NCBI RefSeq assembly: GCF_000801955.1 | Contig: NZ_JSZO01000038.1 | Span: 1-64,000 of the forward strand | From: Ralstonia sp. A12 | Lineage (GTDB): Bacteria > Pseudomonadota > Gammaproteobacteria > Burkholderiales > Burkholderiaceae | Direction of reading: 5' to 3' | Length of the DNA: 64,000 bases | In this document: one piece after another, positions 43,518 to 52,324 of the stretch | Numbering within the stretch: position 1 is the stretch's first letter | Layout of the letters: the number at the start of each line of letters is the position of its first letter | Program-made: the position numbers and the translations under genes | Notes under the pieces: model-generated | The model's input: only the letters and a program-made list of their open reading frames with translations | Database searches by the model: none | What the model was told of the DNA's origin: nothing

Positions 43518-44741
43518 ATGAAAACCTCCCGCCTCGCCCTTGCGGCATTGCTGCTGTGCGCCGCACCACTGTCCCACGCCGCTGATGCCAATCCCAAGGT
43601 GTTATCCGCTGCCGAAGGCTACCGTGGCGACGCACTGCATCTGCTTGAACGCCTCGTCAATATCGACTCCGGCACCGGCAATGAAGCGGGGCTCAGCCAG
43701 GTCGGCACCATCGTGGCCGACGAGCTGCGCAAGACGGGCGCGCAGGTGCAAACGGTGTCTGCCGCGCCGGCCGTGGGCAACAACATTCTCGCCACGTGGA
43801 AGGGCACGGGCAAGACGCGCATCCTCTTGATGGCGCACATGGATACGGTGTTCAAGGACGGCACCGCCCGTGCCAAGCCTTTCTATATCAAGGACAAGCG
43901 CGCGTATGGCCCCGGCGTGATGGACGACAAGGGCGGCGTGGTGGCAGGCCTGTATGCGATGAAGATCCTGCAGCAGTTGGATTTCAAGCGCTACGGCCAG
44001 GTCACGCTGCTGCTCAACACGAATGAAGAGACGGGCTCCAAGGGCACGCGCGCATTGATCGAGCGCGAAGCCAAACAGCATGACGTCACGCTCAACCTGG
44101 AGCCGGGTCGCCCTGCCGACGGGCTGGTCGTGTGGCGCAAGGGCAGCGGCACCGCCGAGGTGGACGTGAAAGGCAAGGCCGCGCACGCAGGCGTGGCACC
44201 GGAGTCAGGTCGCAACGCCGCCACCGAGCTGTCGCACCAGGTGCTTCAGCTCGGCAAGCTGGGCGACAGCGCCAAGCAGACCACCGTCAACTTCACGGTG
44301 ATGAAGGCAGGCGATGCCACCAACGTCATCCCCGCCCAGGCGACTGCTTACGCCGACGTGCGCGTCGCGGTGCCGGAGGAATTCGACCGCGTTGAACGCG
44401 ACTTGGCACGTGTGTCGGCCGACAAGCTGATCCCGGATACGGAAGTCAAAACCAGCCTGGTGCGTGGCTTCCCGCCGATGCCGCGCAACGCCGCATCGGA
44501 TCAACTCGCAGCACAGGCGCAGGCCATCTACGGTGAAATCGGGCGCAAGCTCACGCTGGAAGGCAGCGGCGGCGCGGCGGATTCCAGCCTGTCTGCCGGC
44601 GTCGGCACGCCTACGCTTGACGGCTTCGGCATTGTTGGTGGCGGCATCCATACGCCGGAGGAATACGCAGAAGTGGAAAGCGTGGTGCCCCGGCTCTATC
44701 TGCTGTCGCGCATGATCATGGAACTCTCGGCGGCCAAGTAA
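43518..44741 (+). CDS. M20 family glutamate carboxypeptidase-like metallopeptidase
   Basis: Exported zinc exopeptidase (407 aa), close to Pseudomonas carboxypeptidase G2. Signal peptide ends PLSHA near residue 22. Zinc and catalytic residues: LMAHMDTVF, GPGVMDDKGG, NTNEETGS, NLEPGR and GGGIHTPEEY. The dimerisation domain insert (VDVKGKAAHAGVAPESGRNA) is present. It should remove C-terminal glutamate from folates or peptides. Monocistronic, followed by a strong terminator. Confidence 0.88.
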   Translation: MKTSRLALAALLLCAAPLSHAADANPKVLSAAEGYRGDALHLLERLVNIDSGTGNEAGLSQVGTIVADELRKTGAQVQTVSAAPAVGNNILATWKGTGKTRILLMAHMDTVFKDGTARAKPFYIKDKRAYGPGVMDDKGGVVAGLYAMKILQQLDFKRYGQVTLLLNTNEETGSKGTRALIEREAKQHDVTLNLEPGRPADGLVVWRKGSGTAEVDVKGKAAHAGVAPESGRNAATELSHQVLQLGKLGDSAKQTTVNFTVMKAGDATNVIPAQATAYADVRVAVPEEFDRVERDLARVSADKLIPDTEVKTSLVRGFPPMPRNAASDQLAAQAQAIYGEIGRKLTLEGSGGAADSSLSAGVGTPTLDGFGIVGGGIHTPEEYAEVESVVPRLYLLSRMIMELSAAK

Positions 44742-44771
44742 GCCCCGGCTCACCGAAGCGAACCATCAACA

Positions 44772-44808
44772 AAAAGCCCGCCCAGGCATGACGCCGGGGC
44801 GGGCTTTT
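44772..44808. terminator. Bidirectional rho-independent terminator
   Basis: AAAAGCCCGCCC (44772-44783) pairs with GGGCGGGCTTTT (44797-44808). The A-tract on one side and T-tract on the other serve the convergent peptidase and cytochrome genes. Confidence 0.9.
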
Positions 44809-44830
44809 CTTTGAGTCGTGCGTGAAGCGC

Positions 44831-46120
44831 TTACTTGCGCAAACCCCTCACACGATCGGCCGTCACATCTGCCGGTTGCCCGCCAAAGCTGGTGCGCAGG
44901 TAGTTGGCCAGCGCGGCCAGTTCTGTGTCGTCCATCTGCGCGAAGCCCGGCATCTCCTGCATGGCTTCCGTGCCCGGGAAGCGCTGCTCTTCAATGCCGT
45001 CGAGCATGGCGACGAGCAGGTTTTGCACGTCGGCATTGCGCACGGTGGAGTTGCCCAGCATCGGCACCGCAACGTGCGGCTTGCCTTCGCCATCGCGGCC
45101 ATGACAGCCGGCGCAAACGGCCAGGTAGCTGGCGCGGCCGGCCTTGAGCTGGTCTGCGTTGTCGGCTGTGGCGGCCACCGGCTTGAGCGGTTGCGGCGCG
45201 GGCGGCTTGTCGCCGAGCAGGTAGGTCGACACTGCACCGATGTCCGCCTGGCTCAGGTACTGCGAGCTCAGGTGCACCACCGGGTACATCTCACCAAATG
45301 CCGAACCTTGCTGCGCAATGCCGGTGCTGAAGAACGCTTGCAGATCGGCCGGCGTCCAGCCGCGCGCGGCCAGGCCTGCGGGCGAGATATCCGGTGCGAC
45401 CACGCGCCCGAGGTCCGCGCCGCCCAGCGGCTTGCTGGCACTCAACTGGCCTGCAAAACTGCGTGAGGTATGGCATTCCGCACAGTGGCCGAGCGCGTTG
45501 GACAGATAGCGCCCGCGCTGCCATGCCGCCGAGTTGCCGGTCGAGGCATCGGGCAGCGTGTCCTTCAGGAAGAACAGGTTCCAGCCCGCCATGGCCAGGC
45601 GGATGTTGTACGGGAAGCGCAGTTCGTGCTCGCGGTTGGCAACCGCCACGGGCTTGAGCTGCATCAGGTACGCGTACATCGCATCGGTATCGCCGCGCGA
45701 CAGGCCGCGATACGACGTGTACGGCATCGCCGGATACAGATGCTTGTCAGGCGATACGCCATCATGGAGCGCCTTATAGAACTCGTCCGCGCTCCACTTG
45801 CCGATGCCGTGTTCCTTGTCGGGCGTGATGTTCGTGCCGTAGAACGTGCCGAACGGCGAGGCCAGCGGCACACCGCCCGCGAACGGTGCGCCGTCCTTGG
45901 CGGTGTGGCAGGCTGCGCAGTCCGCCGCGCGCACAAGGTAGCGGCCGCGTGAGATCAGATCTGCGCCCGTCAGCTTGGCGGGCGGCGGCTGATCGGCAGC
46001 GGCCGGAATGTCGGTGGAGCGGTCGCCGCAGGCTGCCAGCGTGGCAGCAGCCAGCAGCGGCAACACCGCCAGACGCGCCAGTCGAAGCAGGTTGCGATGG
46101 TTGGGTTGAGCCATGGTCAT
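44831..46120 (-). CDS. Triheme c-type cytochrome lipoprotein, electron acceptor of molybdenum hydroxylase
   Basis: Periplasmic cytochrome c (429 aa) with a lipobox (TLAAC) and three heme motifs: CAACH, CAECH, CAGCH. Domain layout matches the cytochrome subunit of membrane alcohol/aldehyde dehydrogenases. It is translationally coupled to the 2Fe-2S gene: its ATG shares one base with that stop (TGATG at 46118-46122). It should carry electrons from the hydroxylase to the respiratory chain. Confidence 0.88.
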   Translation of the reverse strand: MTMAQPNHRNLLRLARLAVLPLLAAATLAACGDRSTDIPAAADQPPPAKLTGADLISRGRYLVRAADCAACHTAKDGAPFAGGVPLASPFGTFYGTNITPDKEHGIGKWSADEFYKALHDGVSPDKHLYPAMPYTSYRGLSRGDTDAMYAYLMQLKPVAVANREHELRFPYNIRLAMAGWNLFFLKDTLPDASTGNSAAWQRGRYLSNALGHCAECHTSRSFAGQLSASKPLGGADLGRVVAPDISPAGLAARGWTPADLQAFFSTGIAQQGSAFGEMYPVVHLSSQYLSQADIGAVSTYLLGDKPPAPQPLKPVAATADNADQLKAGRASYLAVCAGCHGRDGEGKPHVAVPMLGNSTVRNADVQNLLVAMLDGIEEQRFPGTEAMQEMPGFAQMDDTELAALANYLRTSFGGQPADVTADRVRGLRK

Positions 46121-46671
46121 CACTTGCCGTCCTTGATGAGTCCGGGTGTGCTGAGCACGACGTCCTTCACGGCCTCGAAGTAGCGTACGTAACCGGTGCA
46201 GCGGCAGATGTGGTCGTTCAGCGCTTCAGTGATGGTCTCGTCCAGCTGCTCACGTGCGACCGGCTCGCGCTTGAGGCGCTCCACCAGCACCGTGGCGCCG
46301 TTGACGAAGCCCGGCGTGCAGTAGCCGCACTGGAAGCTGAAGTGCTCCAGAAACTTCTGCTGCACGAGCGAGAGCGAGACCACCTCGCCCTTCTCATTGC
46401 GCGTGGCGTGGCCTTCCACAGTGCGCACCTTCTTGCCCTGGAAGAAATGCGCGCCCGTGATGCAGGTGCGGACTTCTTCGCTGGTGCCGTCCGGCTTGTC
46501 GAGGATGACCGTGCACGCACGGCACACGCCCTGCCCGCAGCCCAGGCGCGAGCCCGTCAGGCCCGCGTATTCATGCAGGAAGTCGATCATCATCAGGCCC
46601 TCGGGCACTTGCACGGGGCCCAAGTCCTTGCCATTGAGGTGCAAGGTGATCGGTTGGGTGGTGATGCTCAT
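46120..46671 (-). CDS. 2Fe-2S subunit of molybdenum hydroxylase (IorA-like)
   Basis: Small iron-sulfur subunit (183 aa) with two 2Fe-2S clusters: the plant-ferredoxin type GCGQGVCRAC...RTC and the four-helix type QCGYCTPGF...CRCTGY. Shared by isoquinoline 1-oxidoreductase and aldehyde-oxidising xanthine dehydrogenase relatives. It overlaps the large-subunit stop by ATGA (46668-46671). No signal peptide, so it would reach the periplasm by co-export with the Tat-bearing large subunit. Confidence 0.9.
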   Translation of the reverse strand: MSITTQPITLHLNGKDLGPVQVPEGLMMIDFLHEYAGLTGSRLGCGQGVCRACTVILDKPDGTSEEVRTCITGAHFFQGKKVRTVEGHATRNEKGEVVSLSLVQQKFLEHFSFQCGYCTPGFVNGATVLVERLKREPVAREQLDETITEALNDHICRCTGYVRYFEAVKDVVLSTPGLIKDGK

Positions 46672-49502
46672 GCCAGTACCTCCTGAATCTTTTCCGCGGT
46701 CACTGGCAGGCTGGTGAAGCGGTGTCCGATGGCATGCGCGATGCCGTTCACGATGGCGCCCACCACCGGAATCATCACCACCTCGGCGATGCCCTTGGGC
46801 GGATCCGTTTCCGACAAGGGCGGCAGCACCGTCCCGGTCTGCGTCCACACGGCCACGTCCTTGGCGCGCGGCAGGTGGTAGCGGTTGAAGTTCCAGGTGC
46901 CGTTGCCGGGGCCGTCTTCATACAGCGGCAGGGATTCATGCAGCGCGTGGCCGATACCCATCGCCAGGCCGCCCTGCAACTGCCCCGACACGAGCTGCGG
47001 CGAGAGTTGCGAGCCGCATTCCATGATCGAGTGGTGCGACAGCAAGTCCACCTTGCCGCTGGCCTCATGCACCGACAACTCGACCAGCGTGCCGACCGCG
47101 CTGTAGTACGTGACCGAAGCGTTGTTACGCTGCGTGGGCGCGATGTAGACCTTCTTGCGATCGAGCACGTGGTAGCCACCGGCCGTCGTCATCTTGGCCT
47201 TGCGCGCGGCGTCGGCGCCTTCGCCGTAGCGCACGGACAGGCCATCGATGGGCACACGCGTGGCCGTGCCATTGACGTCGAAATCCGCCTCGGTCCACTG
47301 CCAGCGGTTAAACACGTGCACCACGGCACCCGTCACCAGGCCCAGCTCGTGCGCTCGCTTGACGATCTGCTCGTAGGGCAGCGCCTCCAGGCCGCCGGCC
47401 GTGAGCTTGCCGTCCACCCAGCGCGCGTCTTCCACGCGCACAACCAGAGATGCTGCCTGGCCACCGCCAATGCCCTGGCTCCAGATCGCCATGGCTGCCG
47501 GCCACAGGCCGTGCATGAAGACGATGCGCGCCGCCTCACGCGTGCTGTGCGTGAAGTAGTACGCCGAGTTGGTCGCGCTGGCCGGCGATGCATACGCCGG
47601 AGACCAACGCGGGTTGGCCGCCGCCTTGTCCTGGTCAGCCTGGCTCATGATGTACGGGTCGCCGCTGGTGGTGACGGGCAGGTCTGCCCAGTCCGTCACC
47701 GCCACACGCACTTCCGATGCCGGACGGCCCAGCCAGCGCGCCACGGCAATCGCCTGCGACGTCGACATGCCGGTGCCGATTTCCGCCGCCACGTGGTGCA
47801 GCGCAATCTGCCCATCGGGGCGGATCTCCACCTTGGCGAACGATGCCTCAGCGCCCGTGCCGAAATCCTTCTGCACACACGCAAAGCCCACGCCGTAGCG
47901 CTTGCCCGGGTGGGCGGCTTCAAACTCGGCTTTCTTCTTCGCGCGGTTCACCCACAGCGGGTGCACCTTGGCAGCCTGCAGCACTTCATCCACGCGGATG
48001 GCGCCGGCAGGAATCGCGCCCTGCGTGTTCTTCATGCCGGAGCGCAGCGCGTTCTTCAGGCGGAACTCGATCGGGTCGAGCTTCAGTTGCTCGGCAAACT
48101 CGTCGACCATCACTTCGGTGGCGGCCATGCTCTGCAGCGTGCCGTAACCACGCGCGGAGCCTGCGTCAATGGCGCGCGAGGCGATTGCCACAGCGGTCAG
48201 GTCGTTCTTCGGGAAGTAGTAGATCGACTGCGCGGCCGTTGCCCCCACCATCGCCACCGAAGGCGAGAAGTTGGCACGCCCACCGCCGTTGGCTTCGAAG
48301 TGGCCCTGGAACGATTGGAACAGCCCCGTCTTCTTGTCCACGGCGATGCGGTAGCGCATCTTGAACGCGTGGCGCTTGATGGAGGTCTGGAACTGCTCGT
48401 AGCGGTCGTTGGCCAGCCGCACCGGCTTGCCGTCGGCATACAGCGCCGTCACCAGGCCGTAGAACGGGAAGTTGTAGTGGTCTTTCGAACCGTAGCCGAC
48501 CGTGTAGCACGGGTGCACGATCACCTGCTTCACAGGGAAGGCACCGCGGGCCTTGGCCAGCATCTCGGCCGTGCTCTGGCCCACTTCCACCGGGCTTTGC
48601 GTTGGCACGACCATGTGCAGCGTCTGCGTGCTGCTGTCGTACCAGCAGTTGGCGTTGTCGTTTTCCATCGCCGCAGTGTCGATGGATTGCGTGTTGTACT
48701 CGCGGTCGAGCACCAGCCAGTCCTCGGGCGGCTTATCCAGCTCCGCGGCGATCTGGTTGGCGTAGAAGATGCCCTGCTCGCCCAGCTTGCCGTGGTCCAC
48801 ACCGTCGGGCCACACGGGCTCGTGCTTGCGCATCATGCTCGGGAAGATCGGCGCGTTCTTCAGGCTGGAGAACACGTCGTCGTCAAACGGCCCCGCGCCG
48901 CCCACACGGACGAAGCGGAAGGTGCCCCACGGGTCGCGCTCCAGCGGGCCGGTCACGGCGCCGTAGCGGATGATCTTGTCCTGGAACTTGAGCTTGTCCT
49001 TCGCAAAGCGGAAGCGCGCGAAGTCGTGATAGATCAGGATGGCGACAGCGTGGCCGTGATACGCGGGCGTCTTGCCCGTCGGCAGCAGCATGTCGTCGCC
49101 ATAGAAAGCGGGGAACGCCACGCCGTCGCGCACCAGGTCTTCCGCAGTGACGACGCGATCGGGCTTGAGCTCATCGCCCAACAGGCTCAGGTCAAAGCCT
49201 TCGTACGTGCGGTCGGCCAGCGTGGTGCGCAGGATGAACGCGTGCGATTGCTGCTGCGGCCAGTGCGGCATGTCGCGCGAGCGGATGTCGCGTGCGAACA
49301 CCTTGTCGCCCGTGACCTTGGCAATGCCATCGATGCGGAATTTGGGGGTACCGGTCTTTGGGTCCCACTGGACCGGGGTGAGGATCTTTTCTTCAAACAG
49401 GGCCGCAAATGCGCGGCCGCCCAGCGGTGCGATATACACCGAGACGCCGGCCACGACAGTCGCTTTCAGGAAAGCGCGGCGCGACGGATGGGTAAGCGGC
49501 AT
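46668..49502 (-). CDS. Molybdopterin-binding large subunit, xanthine dehydrogenase family (IorB-like)
   Basis: Large catalytic subunit (944 aa) with a Tat signal (SRRAFLKATVVAGVSV). Moco-binding regions include GGGRANFSPSVAM, GSARGYGTLQSMAATEVMVDE, and IGTGMSTSQAIAVARWLG; the conserved catalytic Glu is probably in KGIAEVVMIP. Resembles isoquinoline 1-oxidoreductase beta / aldehyde dehydrogenase large subunits. GAGGAAG precedes the ATG at 49502. First gene of a coupled three-gene operon with the 2Fe-2S subunit and triheme cytochrome. Substrate unassigned. Confidence 0.9.
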   Translation of the reverse strand: MPLTHPSRRAFLKATVVAGVSVYIAPLGGRAFAALFEEKILTPVQWDPKTGTPKFRIDGIAKVTGDKVFARDIRSRDMPHWPQQQSHAFILRTTLADRTYEGFDLSLLGDELKPDRVVTAEDLVRDGVAFPAFYGDDMLLPTGKTPAYHGHAVAILIYHDFARFRFAKDKLKFQDKIIRYGAVTGPLERDPWGTFRFVRVGGAGPFDDDVFSSLKNAPIFPSMMRKHEPVWPDGVDHGKLGEQGIFYANQIAAELDKPPEDWLVLDREYNTQSIDTAAMENDNANCWYDSSTQTLHMVVPTQSPVEVGQSTAEMLAKARGAFPVKQVIVHPCYTVGYGSKDHYNFPFYGLVTALYADGKPVRLANDRYEQFQTSIKRHAFKMRYRIAVDKKTGLFQSFQGHFEANGGGRANFSPSVAMVGATAAQSIYYFPKNDLTAVAIASRAIDAGSARGYGTLQSMAATEVMVDEFAEQLKLDPIEFRLKNALRSGMKNTQGAIPAGAIRVDEVLQAAKVHPLWVNRAKKKAEFEAAHPGKRYGVGFACVQKDFGTGAEASFAKVEIRPDGQIALHHVAAEIGTGMSTSQAIAVARWLGRPASEVRVAVTDWADLPVTTSGDPYIMSQADQDKAAANPRWSPAYASPASATNSAYYFTHSTREAARIVFMHGLWPAAMAIWSQGIGGGQAASLVVRVEDARWVDGKLTAGGLEALPYEQIVKRAHELGLVTGAVVHVFNRWQWTEADFDVNGTATRVPIDGLSVRYGEGADAARKAKMTTAGGYHVLDRKKVYIAPTQRNNASVTYYSAVGTLVELSVHEASGKVDLLSHHSIMECGSQLSPQLVSGQLQGGLAMGIGHALHESLPLYEDGPGNGTWNFNRYHLPRAKDVAVWTQTGTVLPPLSETDPPKGIAEVVMIPVVGAIVNGIAHAIGHRFTSLPVTAEKIQEVLA

Positions 49503-49736
49503 GAACTTCTTCCTCGAAGGAATGCAACGGCGCACCCGAGTTCAGCGGGTGGCGTGGGGAGGGATGGGGAGTCTGGGTGCAGGTGACTGCAAAGCGGCTC
49601 CGCCTCTTTCGATTTTGGTATCCGCCTTGATCCAAGACAAGGCGCGATGCCGAATATCGTCTATTCGGCGGACGTTATCTGCCTTGGCACCGTTTTGTGC
49701 ATGTGCAGCACCAGTGGGCTGCCATGCCGGCTGCGT

Positions 49737-50660
49737 TTAGCGCCAGTCCGTGGCCTGCAGGCTCACGCGCGAGCGCACAAAATCGATCAGCGCGCGCATG
49801 GCGGGCGACGCATAGCGATTGGGCAACGTGAGGATGAACAGGTGTGCCCCAAGCCCGCCCACCTCGTAGTCGGGCAGTACACGCTCGAAGGGCGTAGCTG
49901 CCGATGCAGCAACGGCATGCGTCACGTAGTTGGGCAGCAAACCGATGGCCATGCCGCGCGCCACCGCATCGGCCAGGAACGGAAAGTCCTCTGACTGCAT
50001 GCGCGGCTCCACCGTCACGCTGTGCTGCGTGGTCTTGCCGCGCGCGGTGCGCGAAAGCGCCAGCGTCAAGCGCCGGCCCGGCATGGGCGGGCAGACGATG
50101 GCTTGCGCGGCCAACGCCTCGGGCGTTGCCACCGGCCCGTGCGCCTTCAGATAGGCCTTGGTGGCGAAGAGGCTCCAGCCGATCGGGCATACCTCGCGCG
50201 CAATGGTGTCCTGCGGCGGCGCCGAGGTGATCTTGAATGCCACGTCAATCTCCGAGGCAATCAGGTCATTGACGCGGTTGTTGAACGTCACGCGCAGCGT
50301 CACGTTCGGGTGCTCGCGCGCAAATTCGAGCAGCATGTCGCCCAGGAAGAAGCGGCCCAGGCCCGTCGGCACGCTCACCCGCACGTGGCCGCGCACGGTC
50401 TGGCCCAGGCCGTCGATGGAGGCGCGCGCGGTCTCCACCTCCTGCAGCATGCGGCGGCCGTGCTCGAAGAGGGTCTCCCCGGCCTGCGTCAACTCCAGGC
50501 TGCGTGTGGAGCGGCGCAGCAGTTGCGCGCCGGTTTCTCGCTCCAGCACCTTCAGGCGGTTGCTGAGGTTGGAGCGCGTCATGCCCAGCTTCTGCGCGGC
50601 GGCGGTAAAGCTGCGCGCTTCCACAATCTCGACAAACAGGTGGATGAGGTTGAGGTCCAT
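49737..50660 (-). CDS. LysR-family regulator
   Basis: LysR-type regulator (307 aa). HTH: FVEIVEARSFTAAAQKLGMTRSNLSNRLKVLERETG, then LLRRSTRSLELTQAG. The effector domain is CrgA-like (VRVSVPTGLGRFFLGDMLLEFA). It lies upstream of the molybdenum hydroxylase operon on the same strand and divergent from the acyl-CoA ligase gene, so either could be its target. Confidence 0.87.
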   Translation of the reverse strand: MDLNLIHLFVEIVEARSFTAAAQKLGMTRSNLSNRLKVLERETGAQLLRRSTRSLELTQAGETLFEHGRRMLQEVETARASIDGLGQTVRGHVRVSVPTGLGRFFLGDMLLEFAREHPNVTLRVTFNNRVNDLIASEIDVAFKITSAPPQDTIAREVCPIGWSLFATKAYLKAHGPVATPEALAAQAIVCPPMPGRRLTLALSRTARGKTTQHSVTVEPRMQSEDFPFLADAVARGMAIGLLPNYVTHAVAASAATPFERVLPDYEVGGLGAHLFILTLPNRYASPAMRALIDFVRSRVSLQATDWR

Positions 50661-50812
50661 GGGTGAGCGAACGAGCAGGCAGACGAGCTTTGTTGTTCAA
50701 TGGCATTCACCAGTGTGCGCAATCCTAAGCGGATTGTTCAGTGCAGTTCAATCCGGCATGCTCCGTAGATCAAACAGCAGTCCAATAGAGACCTCGCCCG
50801 CAGGAGACACGC

Positions 50813-52303
50813 ATGACCGCCAACCTCATCTTTGAAGACCGCCCCGTCGATGCCGACACCCTGCTCGCGCGCGGCGCGGCACTTGCCGGCGGCCTGCGCC
50901 GCATGGGCGTGCAGGAAGGCGATGTGATCGGTGTGCTGATGCGCAATGCGCCGGCCTACATTGACGTGATGCACGCGTGCCGCATTGCCGGCTGCCATTT
51001 CTGCCCGATCAACTGGCACTTCACGCCGGCAGAGGTGGAATTCCTGATGCGCGACTCGGGCGCCAAGGTGCTGATCGGCCATCGGGATCTGGTGGATGCG
51101 GTGGAGCCGCTGCTGCCCCACGTGCAACTGCTGCGCGTGGATGCCGAAGGCACCGACCGCGCCGACGGCTATGCCAACTGGCTCGCGCTGCAGACACCGT
51201 ACGATGGACCGCTGGTCTCACCGCGCGGGCACATGGCCTACACGTCGGGCACCACGGGCCGGCCCAAGGGCGTAGTGCGCCAAGCCGTGCCGCTAGACCA
51301 GCTCGACACCCACCTGCAGCAAGCGCGTGCCGTGGTGGCGGCCACCTTCGGCATCGTGCCGGGCTGCCGCGCGCTGCTACCGGCACCGCTGTATCACAGC
51401 GCCCCCAGCCTCTTCGCCCAGCAGGCCGCACAAATGGCCGAAGTGCTCGTCCTGCACCCGCGCTTTGATCCGCTGCGCGTGCTGGAGCAGATCGAGCGCT
51501 ACCGCATCGACACCGTCTACCTCGTGCCGATCATGTATGTGCGCCTGCTCAAACTGACGGAGGAAGAACGCAACCGCTACGACCTCTCTTCACTGCGCTT
51601 CGTGGCTTCCACCGGCGCCCCGTGCGCGCCCGAGATCAAGCGCCGCATGATCGACTGGCTCGGCCCCGTCATCTATGAGACGTATGCCTCCAGCGAGACC
51701 GGCATGATCACCGTGATGGACCCGCACGACGCGGCCGCGCGCCCCGGCAGCGCCGGCCGCCCGGTGTGCGATGCCGAAGTGCGCATCCTGCATGAAGACG
51801 GCACGCCCTGCGCCACCGGCGAGATCGGCCTGATCTACAGCCGCCAGCCCGCTTACCCCGACTTCACCTACCGCGGCAACAACGAGGCCCGCGCCAAGAT
51901 TGAGCGCGATGGCCTAGTCACGCTCGGCGACATGGGCTACCTGGATGCAGACGGCTACCTCTACGTGTGCGATCGCGCATCGGACATGGTCATCTCGGGC
52001 GGCGTGAACATCTACCCGGCCGAGATCGAGCACGCGCTGCTGCGCCACCCTGATGTGGTGGACTGCGCCGTCTTTGGCGTGCCGTGCGATGAATACGGCG
52101 AGCGCCTCGTCGCTGTCGTCCAAACCGACCGCGAAGGGCTGCAGGCCGAGCCCGTGATCGACTGGCTGCGCGGCCAGATTGCGGGCTTCAAGATCCCGCG
52201 CCAGATTGAATTCACGACAGCGCTGCCGCGCGACGATAACGGCAAGATCGCCAAGCGCCGCCTGCGCGATGCATGGTGGGGCGACCGGCAGCGACGTGTA
52301 TAA
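50813..52303 (+). CDS. AMP-binding acyl-CoA synthetase
   Basis: ANL-superfamily ligase (496 aa) activating a carboxylate to its acyl-CoA through an acyl-AMP. Core motif YTSGTTGRPKGVV, then YETYASSETGM, LGDMGYLDADGYLYV, and hinge DRASDMVISGGVNIYPAEIE; C-terminal Lys in DDNGKIAKRRLRD. It is shorter at the N-terminus than most family members. Substrate unknown. Divergent from a LysR gene. Confidence 0.88.
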   Translation: MTANLIFEDRPVDADTLLARGAALAGGLRRMGVQEGDVIGVLMRNAPAYIDVMHACRIAGCHFCPINWHFTPAEVEFLMRDSGAKVLIGHRDLVDAVEPLLPHVQLLRVDAEGTDRADGYANWLALQTPYDGPLVSPRGHMAYTSGTTGRPKGVVRQAVPLDQLDTHLQQARAVVAATFGIVPGCRALLPAPLYHSAPSLFAQQAAQMAEVLVLHPRFDPLRVLEQIERYRIDTVYLVPIMYVRLLKLTEEERNRYDLSSLRFVASTGAPCAPEIKRRMIDWLGPVIYETYASSETGMITVMDPHDAAARPGSAGRPVCDAEVRILHEDGTPCATGEIGLIYSRQPAYPDFTYRGNNEARAKIERDGLVTLGDMGYLDADGYLYVCDRASDMVISGGVNIYPAEIEHALLRHPDVVDCAVFGVPCDEYGERLVAVVQTDREGLQAEPVIDWLRGQIAGFKIPRQIEFTTALPRDDNGKIAKRRLRDAWWGDRQRRV

Positions 52304-52324
52304 CGTCGCCGCCGGTGCGCCGTG

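Noticed and set aside
46722-49586. 954-residue + strand open frame opposite the molybdenum hydroxylase large subunit
   Set aside because: It is the antisense shadow of a well-supported gene in high-GC DNA; His/Arg/Gly/Val-rich with no domain.
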